Positions 32,577-40,741 of a stretch of DNA of 64,000 nt are shown one piece after another. The translations under genes were made by a program, and so were the position numbers. This DNA comes from Solihabitans fulvus. Lineage in GTDB: Bacteria; Actinomycetota; Actinomycetes; Mycobacteriales; Pseudonocardiaceae. Location of the stretch: the NCBI RefSeq assembly GCF_008386585.1, contig NZ_VUOB01000063.1, positions 1-64,000 of the forward strand, read 5' to 3'. The notes under the pieces are model-generated. The model had not been told where the DNA came from. It was given only the letters and a program-made list of their open reading frames with translations, and made no database searches. Every line of letters starts with the position of its first letter. The first letter of the stretch is position 1.

Positions 32577-34967
32577 ATGTCGGCAACCTCGCAGTCCCCA
32601 GTCGTCACGGTCGAACGCGGGCTGACCGCGGCCGAGGTCCGGCAGCGCGTCGCCGACGGCAAGACGAACGACGTCCCGGCGCGGGCCAGCCGCAGCATCG
32701 GCGAGATCGTCCGCGCGAACGTGCTCACCCGCTTCAACGCGATCATCGGCGCGCTGTTCGTCATGATCCTGATCGTCGGCCCGCTCAAGCAGGGCCTGTT
32801 CGGCCTGGTGATCGTCGTGAACACGGCGATCGGCATCTTCCAGGAGCTGCGCGCCAAGCGGACCCTGGAACGGCTCGCGATCGTCGGCGAGGCCAAGCCG
32901 AGGGTGCGTCGCGACGGCGAGACCGTCGAGATCCCGGTCAACCAGGTCGTGCTGGACGACATCATCGAACTCGGGCCCGGCGACAAGGTCGTGGTGGACG
33001 GCGCGATCGTTGCCGCCGACAGCCTTGAGATCGACGAGTCGCTGCTGACCGGCGAGTCCGACCCGATGGTCAAACACGACGCGGACGCCGTGATGTCCGG
33101 CAGCTTCGTGGTCGCCGGGACCGGCGCCTACCGCGCCACCAAGGTCGGCAGGGACGCCTACGCGGCCAAGCTCGCCGAGGAGGCCAGCAAGTTCACCCTG
33201 GTGCACTCCGAGCTGCGCTCCGGCATCGACAGGATCCTGCGCTTCATCACCTGGCTGCTGTTCCCGGCCGGCGCGCTCATCATCTACAGCCAGCTCACCG
33301 TGAAGAACCAGTCCGTCCCCGACGCGCTGCGCGGCATGGTCGCCGCGCTCGTCCCGATGGTCCCCGAGGGCCTGGTGCTGCTGACCAGCATCGCGTTCGC
33401 GGTCGGCGTGATCCGGCTCGGCCGCCGTTCCTGCCTGGTCCAGGAGCTGCCCGCGATCGAGGGGCTGGCCAGGGTCGACGTGGTGTGCGCGGACAAGACC
33501 GGCACGCTCACCGAGAACGGCATGCGCCTGTCCGAGGTGCGCACCCTCAACCAGGACGGGGCCGACGTCGGCGCGGTGCTCGCCGCCGTCGCCGGCACCG
33601 ACCCGCGCCCCAACGCCAGCATGCTGGCCATTGCCGAGGCCTACCCGAACGGCCCGAACGAACCAGACGGGCCAGGCTGGCGGACCACCGCGATCGCGCC
33701 GTTCTCCTCGGCACGCAAGTGGAGCGGCGCGAGCTTCGACCAGCACGGCAACTGGATCCTCGGCGCCCCCGACATGCTGCTGCCCGCAGACAGCCCCGAG
33801 CTGGCCACGGCGGTCGAGGCAGGCGCGCAGGGGCTGCGCGTGCTGCTGCTGGCCCGCTCCGCGCGACCGGTCGACGACCCGGCCACGGCCACCGACGTCA
33901 CCCCTGTCGCGCTGGTCGTGCTGGAGCAGCGGGTGCGCGCCGACGCCGGTGACACGCTGCGCTACTTCGCCGAGCAGGACGTCGCGGTCAAGGTGATCTC
34001 CGGGGACAACGCGGTGTCCGTCGGCGCGGTCGCCGGCACGCTCGGGCTGGCCGGCGCGGACCGGCCGGTGGACGCTCGCGAGCTGCCGGAGGACCAGGCT
34101 GAGCTGGCCGGCGTGCTGGCCGAGCGGACCGTGTTCGGGCGCGTCACGCCCGCGCAGAAGCGCGACATGGTCGGCGCGCTCCAGTCGCGCGGGCACACCG
34201 TGGCGATGACCGGTGACGGCGTGAACGACGTGCTCGCGCTCAAGGACGCCCAGATCGGCGTCGCGATGGGTTCCGGCAGCCCGGCGACCCGCGCGGTGGC
34301 GCAGATCGTGTTGCTGGACAACAAGTTTGCCACGCTGCCCTACGTCGTCGCCGAGGGCAGGCGGGTCATCGGCAACATCGAGCGGGTCGCGAACCTGTTC
34401 CTCACCAAGACCGTCTACTCCGTGCTGCTGGCCGTCCTGATCGGCATCGTGCGGCTGCCCTTCCCGTTCCGGCCGCTGCACCTGACCCTGATCGGCGCGC
34501 TGACCATCGGCATCCCGTCGTTCTTCCTCGCGCTCGCCCCGAACACCGAGCGGGCGCGCCACGGGTTCGTGCCGAGGGTGATGCGGATGGCGGTGCCGGC
34601 CGGCGTGGTCGCCGCGGTGGCCACCTTCGTGACCTACTGGCTCTCGCACGTCGTGGACGGCACCACCACGCAGGCGCAGGACACCACCGCGGCCGTCGTC
34701 ACCCTGTACCTGGTGGCCGCCTGGGCGATGGCCATCGTCGCGAGGCCCTACGTGTGGTGGAAGATCGCGCTGATCGCGGCCATGTTCGCCGGTTTCCTGC
34801 TGGCCCTGTTCCTGCCGCTGGGCCGGCGCTTCTTCGAGCTGGACATCAGCCACGCCGGCTCGATGGCCACGGCGGTCGGCGCCGGGGCGGTGGCCGTCGC
34901 GGTGATGGAGATCGGCTGGTGGCTGGACGGCTGGTTCCGGCACGAGAAGCGCCGCCTGCTGGGCTGA
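32577..34967 (+). CDS. ctpE: P-type ATPase, CtpE type
   Basis: 796 residues, nearly the length of mycobacterial CtpE (797). The phosphorylation motif DKTGTLTENG carries Asp306. The actuator has LTGES, the nucleotide domain KWSGASF and the hinge TGDGVNDVLALKDAQIGVAMGSG. LVPMVPEGLVLLTSIAFAVGVIRLG carries the PEGL of helix 4. No N-terminal heavy-metal domain is present. The sequence agrees with CtpE over its whole length as I remember it. In mycobacteria CtpE is reported to take up calcium and help keep the cell surface intact. The ATG has no strong ribosome site. Confidence 0.88.
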   Translation: MSATSQSPVVTVERGLTAAEVRQRVADGKTNDVPARASRSIGEIVRANVLTRFNAIIGALFVMILIVGPLKQGLFGLVIVVNTAIGIFQELRAKRTLERLAIVGEAKPRVRRDGETVEIPVNQVVLDDIIELGPGDKVVVDGAIVAADSLEIDESLLTGESDPMVKHDADAVMSGSFVVAGTGAYRATKVGRDAYAAKLAEEASKFTLVHSELRSGIDRILRFITWLLFPAGALIIYSQLTVKNQSVPDALRGMVAALVPMVPEGLVLLTSIAFAVGVIRLGRRSCLVQELPAIEGLARVDVVCADKTGTLTENGMRLSEVRTLNQDGADVGAVLAAVAGTDPRPNASMLAIAEAYPNGPNEPDGPGWRTTAIAPFSSARKWSGASFDQHGNWILGAPDMLLPADSPELATAVEAGAQGLRVLLLARSARPVDDPATATDVTPVALVVLEQRVRADAGDTLRYFAEQDVAVKVISGDNAVSVGAVAGTLGLAGADRPVDARELPEDQAELAGVLAERTVFGRVTPAQKRDMVGALQSRGHTVAMTGDGVNDVLALKDAQIGVAMGSGSPATRAVAQIVLLDNKFATLPYVVAEGRRVIGNIERVANLFLTKTVYSVLLAVLIGIVRLPFPFRPLHLTLIGALTIGIPSFFLALAPNTERARHGFVPRVMRMAVPAGVVAAVATFVTYWLSHVVDGTTTQAQDTTAAVVTLYLVAAWAMAIVARPYVWWKIALIAAMFAGFLLALFLPLGRRFFELDISHAGSMATAVGAGAVAVAVMEIGWWLDGWFRHEKRRLLG

Positions 34968-35216
34968 ACGAGCGCCTGATCGGTCGGGCTGAAGATCAAC
35001 GCACGCCGTGCGGCACCTCACGGTCGGTGAACGGTCGGCTGCGGTTCGCGCCCCATCCGGCCCAAGGGTGATCCAGCGCACTTCGTCGCCCGGACCGGTC
35101 CGGTGACCGCGTGTCGGGCCGAAATGCCGGACAGGACGGAGTTCCGGGATCACAATTCCTCGTATGGGCTAACGCTTGGCGCGCGTCGCGCGACAGCCCA
35201 CACGGAGGGATGAGAA

Positions 35217-35459
35217 ATGAGCGTCGACACCCGAACGGACTCCGACCCCGCGTCACGCGCGGCTCGCGCCGGCATCGCCGTAGGCAGCTCGCTGCCGACC
35301 GAGCCGTGCAGCGTCGTCTGGAGCTGCGGACACGCCTACGTGCTTGAGGGCGCGCACGGCCGAGTCCGCTGGGTGGGCAGGGATGACCGAGGCCGTCCGA
35401 GGGCACTTAGTGGCGCCGATCTCCAGCGTCGCGGCTGGAGCCGCACGCCGGGGCGCTGA
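35217..35459 (+). CDS. Small uncharacterised protein, 80 aa
   Basis: ATG with GGAGGG nine bases upstream and good GC bias at third positions. The sequence has a Cys pair in EPCSVVWSCGHAYVLEGAHGRVRWVGRDDRGRP, where CxxxWxCGH could bind metal. No family that I know. The C-terminal 20 residues are Arg-rich. It ends just before a tandem repeat. Confidence 0.45.
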   Translation: MSVDTRTDSDPASRAARAGIAVGSSLPTEPCSVVWSCGHAYVLEGAHGRVRWVGRDDRGRPRALSGADLQRRGWSRTPGR

Positions 35460-35464
35460 CCGCA

Positions 35465-35559
35465 GGCTCCCGATCTTCCCGGGCCCCTGGCTCTCGATCT
35501 TCTGGGTGCGCAGCTCCCGATCTTCCGGGTGCGAGGCTCCTGATCTTCCCGGGTGCGCG
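35465..35559. repeat. Four tandem copies of a 23-24 bp unit
   Basis: Units start at 35465, 35489, 35513 and 35536 with the core GCTC-C/T-CGATCTTC-C/T-GGG and small differences among copies. The array lies between the 80-residue gene and the CDP-alcohol phosphatidyltransferase gene, with no coding function on the + strand. Confidence 0.75.
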
Positions 35560-35684
35560 ACGCGCCCGAGGCTTACTCCGATCGCGTGTGGCACGCTTAC
35601 CTCACCGCGCGGGGGAGGGTCAGGCAGTAGCTGCCGTCCGCATACCCAAAACCGCGCCAAGAAGCGAGCGGCAGGGGAGAGCAC

Positions 35685-36308
35685 GTGGCGCAGCCAGGCA
35701 GCGTGTCGGCGCAGGGCGGGACCGATCCCGCCGACCGGCTGCTGACCATCCCCAACGTGCTCAGCGTGCTGCGGTTGGCCGGCGTTCCGCTGTTCCTGTG
35801 GCTGCTGCTCGGCCCGAAGGCTGACGGATGGGCGCTGGTCGTCCTCGCGGCCAGCGCCATCACCGACTGGCTGGACGGCAAGCTGGCCCGCTGGCTGAAC
35901 CAGGCGAGCAGGCTCGGCGCGCTGCTTGACCCCGCCGCCGACCGGCTGTACGTGTTCTCCACGCTTGTCGCCTTCGTCGTGCGCGACATCATTCCGTGGT
36001 GGATCGCCGCCGTCCTGATCGGCCGCGAAGTCGTCGTCGGCGCCTTCCTGCCGATTCTGCGCCGTGCCGGCTTCGGCCCGCCCGAGGTGCATTACCTCGG
36101 CAAGGCGGCCACATTCTGCCTTCTGTACGCCTTTCCGCTGCTGCTGTTGGCGCAGGGCGGCTCCACGGCGGCCCAGCTCGCCCGCCCGTTCGCCTACGCC
36201 TTCACCGCCTGGGGCGGCGTGCTGTACCTGTGGTCGGCCGCCCTGTACGTCTACCAGGCGCTGCGGGCCGTGCGCGGGGGCGGCGGCAGGCGTGCGGGGA
36301 ATGCCTGA
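35685..36308 (+). CDS. CDP-alcohol phosphatidyltransferase
   Basis: 207 residues with six membrane helices. The family signature D-x2-DG-x2-AR-x8-G-x3-D-x3-D is complete in TDWLDGKLARWLNQASRLGALLDPAADR. By its place before gcvH it corresponds to mycobacterial PgsA2 (Rv1822). The product could be a phosphatidylglycerol-type or other phospholipid; the acceptor cannot be told from the motif. The GTG start has GGGGAG upstream. Confidence 0.85.
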   Translation: MAQPGSVSAQGGTDPADRLLTIPNVLSVLRLAGVPLFLWLLLGPKADGWALVVLAASAITDWLDGKLARWLNQASRLGALLDPAADRLYVFSTLVAFVVRDIIPWWIAAVLIGREVVVGAFLPILRRAGFGPPEVHYLGKAATFCLLYAFPLLLLAQGGSTAAQLARPFAYAFTAWGGVLYLWSAALYVYQALRAVRGGGGRRAGNA

Positions 36309-36424
36309 GGTGACGCGGTGGATAACGCTTGGGATCATTGCCTTGCGGCACGTGTGAACGTCTCAATACGCTCGGCCGTCCGGCTGAAACGGGAAGATGA
36401 CCAGCAAGAAGGAGAACACCGAAG

Positions 36425-36808
36425 GTGATTCCGGAGGAGCTCAAGTACACCCAGGAACACGAATGGGTTGCGCGCACCGGCGATAATTCCGTGCGGATCG
36501 GCATCACCGACTACGCCCAGGAGCAGCTGGGCGAGGTGGTGTTCGTGCAGCTTCCCGAGCTGGGCCAGCAGGTCGCCTCGGGCGACACGCTCGGCGAGGT
36601 CGAGTCGACCAAGAGCGTGTCGGACATCTACGCGCCGCTCGCCGGCGAGGTGATCTCCCGCAACGACGCGCTCGACCAGCAGCCGGAGCTGATCAACGAG
36701 GACCCGTACGGCGAGGGCTGGATCATCGAGCTGCGGCTGGACGACCCGGACGACCTGGACAGCCTGCTCGACGCCGCCGCCTACAAGCCCCTGGCGGAGC
36801 AGGGCTGA
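36425..36808 (+). CDS. gcvH: Glycine cleavage system H protein
   Basis: 127 residues, normal length. The lipoyl site is Lys63 in GEVESTKSVSDIYAPLAGEV. The whole sequence follows the family (YTQEHEWVA, YAQEQLGEVVFVQLPELG). It shuttles the aminomethyl group between P, T and L proteins. The GTG start has AAGGAG upstream. It overlaps the open frame leading to garA by one base. No glycine riboswitch is seen in front of this gene; the one in the window precedes gcvP. Confidence 0.95.
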   Translation: MIPEELKYTQEHEWVARTGDNSVRIGITDYAQEQLGEVVFVQLPELGQQVASGDTLGEVESTKSVSDIYAPLAGEVISRNDALDQQPELINEDPYGEGWIIELRLDDPDDLDSLLDAAAYKPLAEQG

Positions 36809-36921
36809 TGTCGATCTTTCGACGGTTCCTCGCCCTGTTTGGGAGCCGCCAACGGCGTGGTAGTTCAGGCACGATAGGTTTGGACAGTCTCGATGGATCA
36901 GCCAGCAGGAGGAGAGCTCAG

Positions 36922-37389
36922 GTGAGCACGAACGACGGGCCAGGCGTTCCACCGGAGCAGTCTCCGGAGCGGACGTCCATTTTCCGTGCGGACTTCCTCG
37001 CGGACGTCGAGGGCGTCCCCGACGCCCCGGCGCAGGAGCCGGCGGTCGCCGGTGTCGACGCGCTTCCCGCTGGTTCCGCCCTGCTGGTGGTGAAGCGCGG
37101 CCCGAACGCGGGCTCCCGCTTCCTGCTCGACCGGGACACCACCAGCTCGGGTCGCCACCCGGACAGCGACATCTTCCTCGACGACGTGACGGTCTCCCGC
37201 CGGCACGCCGAGTTCCGCCGCGAGAGCGGGGCGTTCGTCGTGATCGACGTGGGCAGCCTGAACGGCACCTACGTCAACCGCGAGCCGGTCGACCACGCGG
37301 TCCTGGCCAACGGCGACGAGGTCCAGATCGGCAAGTTCCGCCTGGTGTTCCTGACCGGTCCGGCATCCGGGGGCCAGGGGGCTCAGTGA
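36922..37389 (+). CDS. garA: FHA-domain regulator GarA/OdhI
   Basis: 155 residues from the GTG at 36922, with AGGAGG nine bases upstream; a longer frame from the ATG at 36808 adds 38 basic residues absent from GarA. The FHA domain is nearly that of mycobacterial GarA: SALLVVKRGPNAGSRFLLD, GRHPDSDIFLDDVTVSRRHAEF and SLNGTYVNREPVD. GarA binds and inhibits 2-oxoglutarate dehydrogenase and glutamate dehydrogenase and is switched off by PknB/PknG. Mycobacterial GarA has two Thr in ETTSVFRAD; here it reads ERTSIFRAD, so only the second (Thr18) remains. It ends overlapping the MerR gene. Confidence 0.93.
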   Translation: MSTNDGPGVPPEQSPERTSIFRADFLADVEGVPDAPAQEPAVAGVDALPAGSALLVVKRGPNAGSRFLLDRDTTSSGRHPDSDIFLDDVTVSRRHAEFRRESGAFVVIDVGSLNGTYVNREPVDHAVLANGDEVQIGKFRLVFLTGPASGGQGAQ

Positions 37390-38114
37390 CGGCGGCCGGG
37401 CGACCGCAACGCGGCGGGTTGAGTATCGGGGCGGTGCTCACGCAGCTTCGCCCCGAGTTCCCCGACGTGACCATTTCCAAGATCCGGTTCCTCGAGTCGG
37501 AGGGTCTGGTTCGCCCGGCCCGCACGCCATCGGGGTACCGGCAGTTCAGTCCGGTCGACGTCGAGCGGCTGCGGTTCGTGCTTGCCGCGCAGCGGGATCG
37601 CTATCTCCCGCTGAAGGTGATCAAGGAGCAGCTCGACGCGGCCGACCGGACCGAGGAGCCAGCGGCCCAGCCCGCGCGGCCGGCTCGCACGTTGGCCTCA
37701 GTGGACGGACTGCCGAGGGCGGTGCACTTCGCGGCGACCGCCGAGGTCAGGCTGACCCGCGAGGAACTGCTCGCCGACAGCGGGATCGACCTCGCCATGC
37801 TCGGCGAACTCGAGCAGTACGGGCTGATCAGGCCGGGTGCGGCCGGCTTCTACGACCCGGACGCGCTGCTCGTGGCCAGGACGGTGCGCGCGATGACCGA
37901 GTTCGGCATTGAACCTCGGCACCTGCGGGCCTTCCGCGCCTCGGCGGACCGCGAGGTGGGGCTGCTGGAGCAGATCGTCACGCCGCTGTACCGGCAACGG
38001 GACCGGGACGCGCGCGGTCGCGCCGACGAGGTGGTGCGCGAACTGGCCGCGTTGTCGGTGACCCTGCATACGCTGCTGGTGAAGGCGGGCCTGCGAAATG
38101 TGGCAGGCAGTTGA
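37386..38114 (+). CDS. MerR-family regulator (Rv1828-like)
   Basis: 242 residues. The N-terminal winged helix reads SIGAVLTQLRPEFPDVTISKIRFLESEGLVRPARTPSGYRQFSPVDVERLRFVLAAQRDRYLPLKVIKEQL. A second, MerR-like half follows (LTREELLADSGIDLAMLGELEQYGLIRPGAAGFYDPDALLVARTV), typical for Rv1828. GTG overlaps the garA stop by four bases, so it is translated with it. Control targets are not known here. Confidence 0.88.
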   Translation: MTAAGRPQRGGLSIGAVLTQLRPEFPDVTISKIRFLESEGLVRPARTPSGYRQFSPVDVERLRFVLAAQRDRYLPLKVIKEQLDAADRTEEPAAQPARPARTLASVDGLPRAVHFAATAEVRLTREELLADSGIDLAMLGELEQYGLIRPGAAGFYDPDALLVARTVRAMTEFGIEPRHLRAFRASADREVGLLEQIVTPLYRQRDRDARGRADEVVRELAALSVTLHTLLVKAGLRNVAGS

Positions 38115-38128
38115 CGATTTGATGCCGA

Positions 38129-38150
38129 GATGTCCGCTGTCTGGGACATC
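38129..38150 (+). promoter_or_regulatory. Inverted repeat before DUF151 gene
   Basis: GATGTCC, eight bases, GGACATC: a perfect 7-bp inverted repeat in the 180-base spacer between the MerR gene and the DUF151 gene, preceded by TTGACG at 38111. A promoter-operator pair is plausible but not certain. Confidence 0.35.
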
Positions 38151-38296
38151 CGCATCGGGATGGTGTCGAACACGATGCAAAGGACAACGGGGGCGAGCAT
38201 GCGGCCCGCTTGGCGGGTAGCGTCGACCGTGTTGGTGAGGGATCCTCGTTTCAGCGGGGACGCCAAGGTTCAGCGCGCTGAGGGAGGCGATACCCG

Positions 38297-38770
38297 ATGA
38301 GCGAGATGCGCGTCGTCGGAGTGCGGGTGGAGCTGCCCGCCAACCAGCCGATCCTGTTGCTGCGCGAAACCGAAGGCGAACGGTACCTGCCGATCTGGAT
38401 CGGCTCGGTGGAGGCCACAGCCATCGCGCTGGAACAGCAGGGCGTCCGGCCGGCAAGGCCGCTCACCCACGACCTGCTCAAGGACGTCATCGGCGCACTT
38501 GGCCGGGAGCTGGAGCAGGTCAGGATCACCGACCTCCAGGAGGGCACGTTCTTCGCCGAGCTGGTGTTCGACGGGGACATCCGGGTCTCCGCGCGGCCGA
38601 GCGACTCGGTCGCGCTGGCCCTGCGGGTCGGCGTGCCGATCCATGCCGAGGAGTCCGTGCTGGCCGAGGCGGGCCTGGTCATCCCTGACGAGCAGGAGGA
38701 CGAGGTCGAGAAGTTCCGCGAGTTCCTCGACTCCGTGTCGCCTGAGGACTTCCGAGGCGCCGACACCTGA
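38297..38770 (+). CDS. DUF151 bifunctional nuclease family protein (Rv1829-like)
   Basis: 157 residues beginning MSEMRVVGVRVELPANQPILLLRETEGERYLPIWIGSVEATAIAL, the DUF151 signature, with RPLTHDLLKDVIGALG and ISARPSDSVALALRVGVPI-type segments. Members have been reported as nucleases with both RNase and DNase activity. Its place after garA and the MerR gene is the same as in mycobacteria. Confidence 0.9.
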   Translation: MSEMRVVGVRVELPANQPILLLRETEGERYLPIWIGSVEATAIALEQQGVRPARPLTHDLLKDVIGALGRELEQVRITDLQEGTFFAELVFDGDIRVSARPSDSVALALRVGVPIHAEESVLAEAGLVIPDEQEDEVEKFREFLDSVSPEDFRGADT

Positions 38771-38790
38771 TCGTTCCGTGTGCACAACGT

Positions 38791-38824
38791 GCGGACCCGG
38801 CGCCCATCGTGGCACCGGGTCCGC
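38791..38824. terminator. Terminator hairpin
   Basis: GCGGACCCGG-C-GCC pairs with GGC-A-CCGGGTCCGC around a short loop, followed by TTTT at 38828-38831. It ends the garA-DUF151 side and faces the convergent peptidase gene. Confidence 0.75.
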
Positions 38825-38866
38825 GCGTTTTCGCCGTGCTGGACACCGCACGTGCTGGACACCGCA

Positions 38867-40741
38867 CTACAGGTGCGACACGAACCAGGCGACGATGGTC
38901 CGCAGGATGGCCGCCTGACTGTCCCGGTCCGCGATCACGTGCCCCTCGCCGGCGATCTCCTCGAACCGCACCGGCAGCCCGAGGTCGGTGAGCCGCAGGA
39001 ACATGCGGTCGGAGTTCTCCACGGCCACCCTGGTGTCGTTGCTGCCGTGCATCAACAGCAGTGGCGCGCGCAGCCGGTGCGCGTTGTGCAGCGGGCTGCG
39101 CTCGATGAGCATCGCCGCGTCCTCGGGATCGTCGGGATCCCCGATCCAGTCCCGGCCGCGCAGCCGCCAGGTCGGCGGGAACGACCGGATGTCGTCGATG
39201 AGGTCGGACGGCCCGCACTCGCTGACCCCGGCCCGCCACAGCTCCGGCAGCCTGGTCAGGCAGCTCAGCGCGGCGAAGCCGCCGTAGGACGCGCCATAGA
39301 CCCCGAGCCGGTCGCCGTCCGCCCAGTCCACCCCGCGCAGGAACCCGGCGGCCGCGGCCAGGTCGGCGAGGTCGCCGCCGCCCCAGTCGCGGTAGACCAG
39401 CCGCTGGTACCGCATGCCGCGCCCGGACGAGCCGCGCACGTTGGGCGCCAGCACGCCGATCCCGTTCGCCAGCAGCGCGTGGATCAGCGGGTCGTAAGCC
39501 GGATACGTGCGGAACTCGGGCCCGCCGTGCACGAGCACCACGACGGGTGACCTGTCCTCGCCGCTCGGGCGGTACAGCAGCCCGTCGACGGTCAGGCCGT
39601 CCGCGCTGTCGAACCTGACGATCTCCGGGGTGACCAGGCCGCCTGGCAGGTCCCGGCCCGCGTCGGTGAGCCGGCGCGCGCCCCCGGTGGCCAGGTCCGC
39701 GAGGTAGAGCTCGGTCGCCGCGTCCGGCCTGGCCAGCTGGACGAGCAGCGCCGAGCCGTCGTCGGTGAACCGCAGCGCGTGGCCGCCGAGTCCGTGCTCG
39801 GTGACGGCCATCCCGCGCGGCAGGCCGCGCACCGGCCCGCGGTCGCCGGTGCGCAGGTCGAGGCGGACCAGCTCGGTGTAGCCGTCGACGTTGACGCCCC
39901 AGGCCAACCACCGGCCGTCCCGCGACAGCGCCCCGCCCTCGACGTCGTGGTCGGGCGTGTCGAGCCACCGCCACTCGCCGTCCGGCGCGAGCAGCGCGAC
40001 GCCGAGGAAGTCGCGGCCGTGCGTCGCGCACAGGTAGATCCCGTCCTCGGACCAGCCGATCGGCAGGTACTTCGACGGGCCGTCGTGCGGGGTGAGGTGC
40101 GTGACGGTGTCGTCGGCGGGTGTCCCAGGACTCGGCGCCAGGTCGACGGCGAACAGGTCGTGCTCGGTGTTCTGGTGCAGCCGAAGCACCAGCAGCCGCC
40201 GGGAGTCGGGGGAGAAGCAGACCGGCAGGTACCGGTCGTCGCCGCGCAGCACCAGCCGGTCCACGCCGGTGGCCAGATCCCGCACCAGGACGTCGAAGCA
40301 GCTCCGGTCCCTGCTGTTGCTGGCGTAGGCCAACAGCATGCCGTCCGGGCTGTAGGGGTCGCCGGTGGTCCCGTACGGGATGCCGATCTCGTGCCGCACG
40401 CCGGGCTCGTCGGCCAGCCTGCTCACCTCGCCGGTGGCCGGGTCCAGCTCGGCGAGCTGGTAGTCCTCCGCGCCGGTCGGGTCGGTCTGCACCAGCAGCC
40501 CCGTCCCGTCCGGCCGCCACACGCACCGCGTCACCACCCCGCCGACCGACAGCTCCCTGGCCGGCGTCGATCCGTCGGTCGCGCGCAGCCACACCTGAGG
40601 CCGCCCGCCCGCGTCGCTGACGTAGGCCACCGTCCGCCCGTCGGGGCTCGGCACCCCACCGCCGAGCGCGTCGACGTGCCGCACAGTTGTACTGCTCTCG
40701 GCGAGACTGCTCTCGGCGAGACTGCTCTCGGCGCGAGTCAT
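38867..40741 (-). CDS. Prolyl-oligopeptidase family (S9) peptidase
   Basis: 624 residues without a signal peptide. The first two thirds form a beta-propeller (repeats such as SPDGRTVAYVSDAGGRPQVWLRA and SRDGRWLAWGVNVDGYTELVRLDL). The C-terminal alpha/beta hydrolase has VVVLVHGGPEFR, the nucleophile motif GVYGASYGGFAA, an Asp in LLMHGSNDTRV and the His in GEGHVI. These are the S9 acylaminoacyl/dipeptidyl peptidase motifs. The N-terminus holds three direct copies of AESSL-like residues. The ATG overlaps the stop of the M20 peptidase gene (ATGA), so the two form one operon for peptide breakdown. Confidence 0.9.
   Translation of the reverse strand: MTRAESSLAESSLAESSTTVRHVDALGGGVPSPDGRTVAYVSDAGGRPQVWLRATDGSTPARELSVGGVVTRCVWRPDGTGLLVQTDPTGAEDYQLAELDPATGEVSRLADEPGVRHEIGIPYGTTGDPYSPDGMLLAYASNSRDRSCFDVLVRDLATGVDRLVLRGDDRYLPVCFSPDSRRLLVLRLHQNTEHDLFAVDLAPSPGTPADDTVTHLTPHDGPSKYLPIGWSEDGIYLCATHGRDFLGVALLAPDGEWRWLDTPDHDVEGGALSRDGRWLAWGVNVDGYTELVRLDLRTGDRGPVRGLPRGMAVTEHGLGGHALRFTDDGSALLVQLARPDAATELYLADLATGGARRLTDAGRDLPGGLVTPEIVRFDSADGLTVDGLLYRPSGEDRSPVVVLVHGGPEFRTYPAYDPLIHALLANGIGVLAPNVRGSSGRGMRYQRLVYRDWGGGDLADLAAAAGFLRGVDWADGDRLGVYGASYGGFAALSCLTRLPELWRAGVSECGPSDLIDDIRSFPPTWRLRGRDWIGDPDDPEDAAMLIERSPLHNAHRLRAPLLLMHGSNDTRVAVENSDRMFLRLTDLGLPVRFEEIAGEGHVIADRDSQAAILRTIVAWFVSHL

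Noticed and set aside
35465..35559. Possible sequencing-adapter remnant, since the minus strand shows AGATCGGGAGC, similar to a common adapter start
   Set aside because: The adapter begins AGATCGGAAGAGC, which is different, and the four units vary like a natural repeat.
36808..36921. Longer start for garA at the ATG overlapping gcvH
   Set aside because: The extra 38 residues are basic and absent from GarA/OdhI, and AGGAGG precedes the GTG at 36922. Kept as a possible alternative only.
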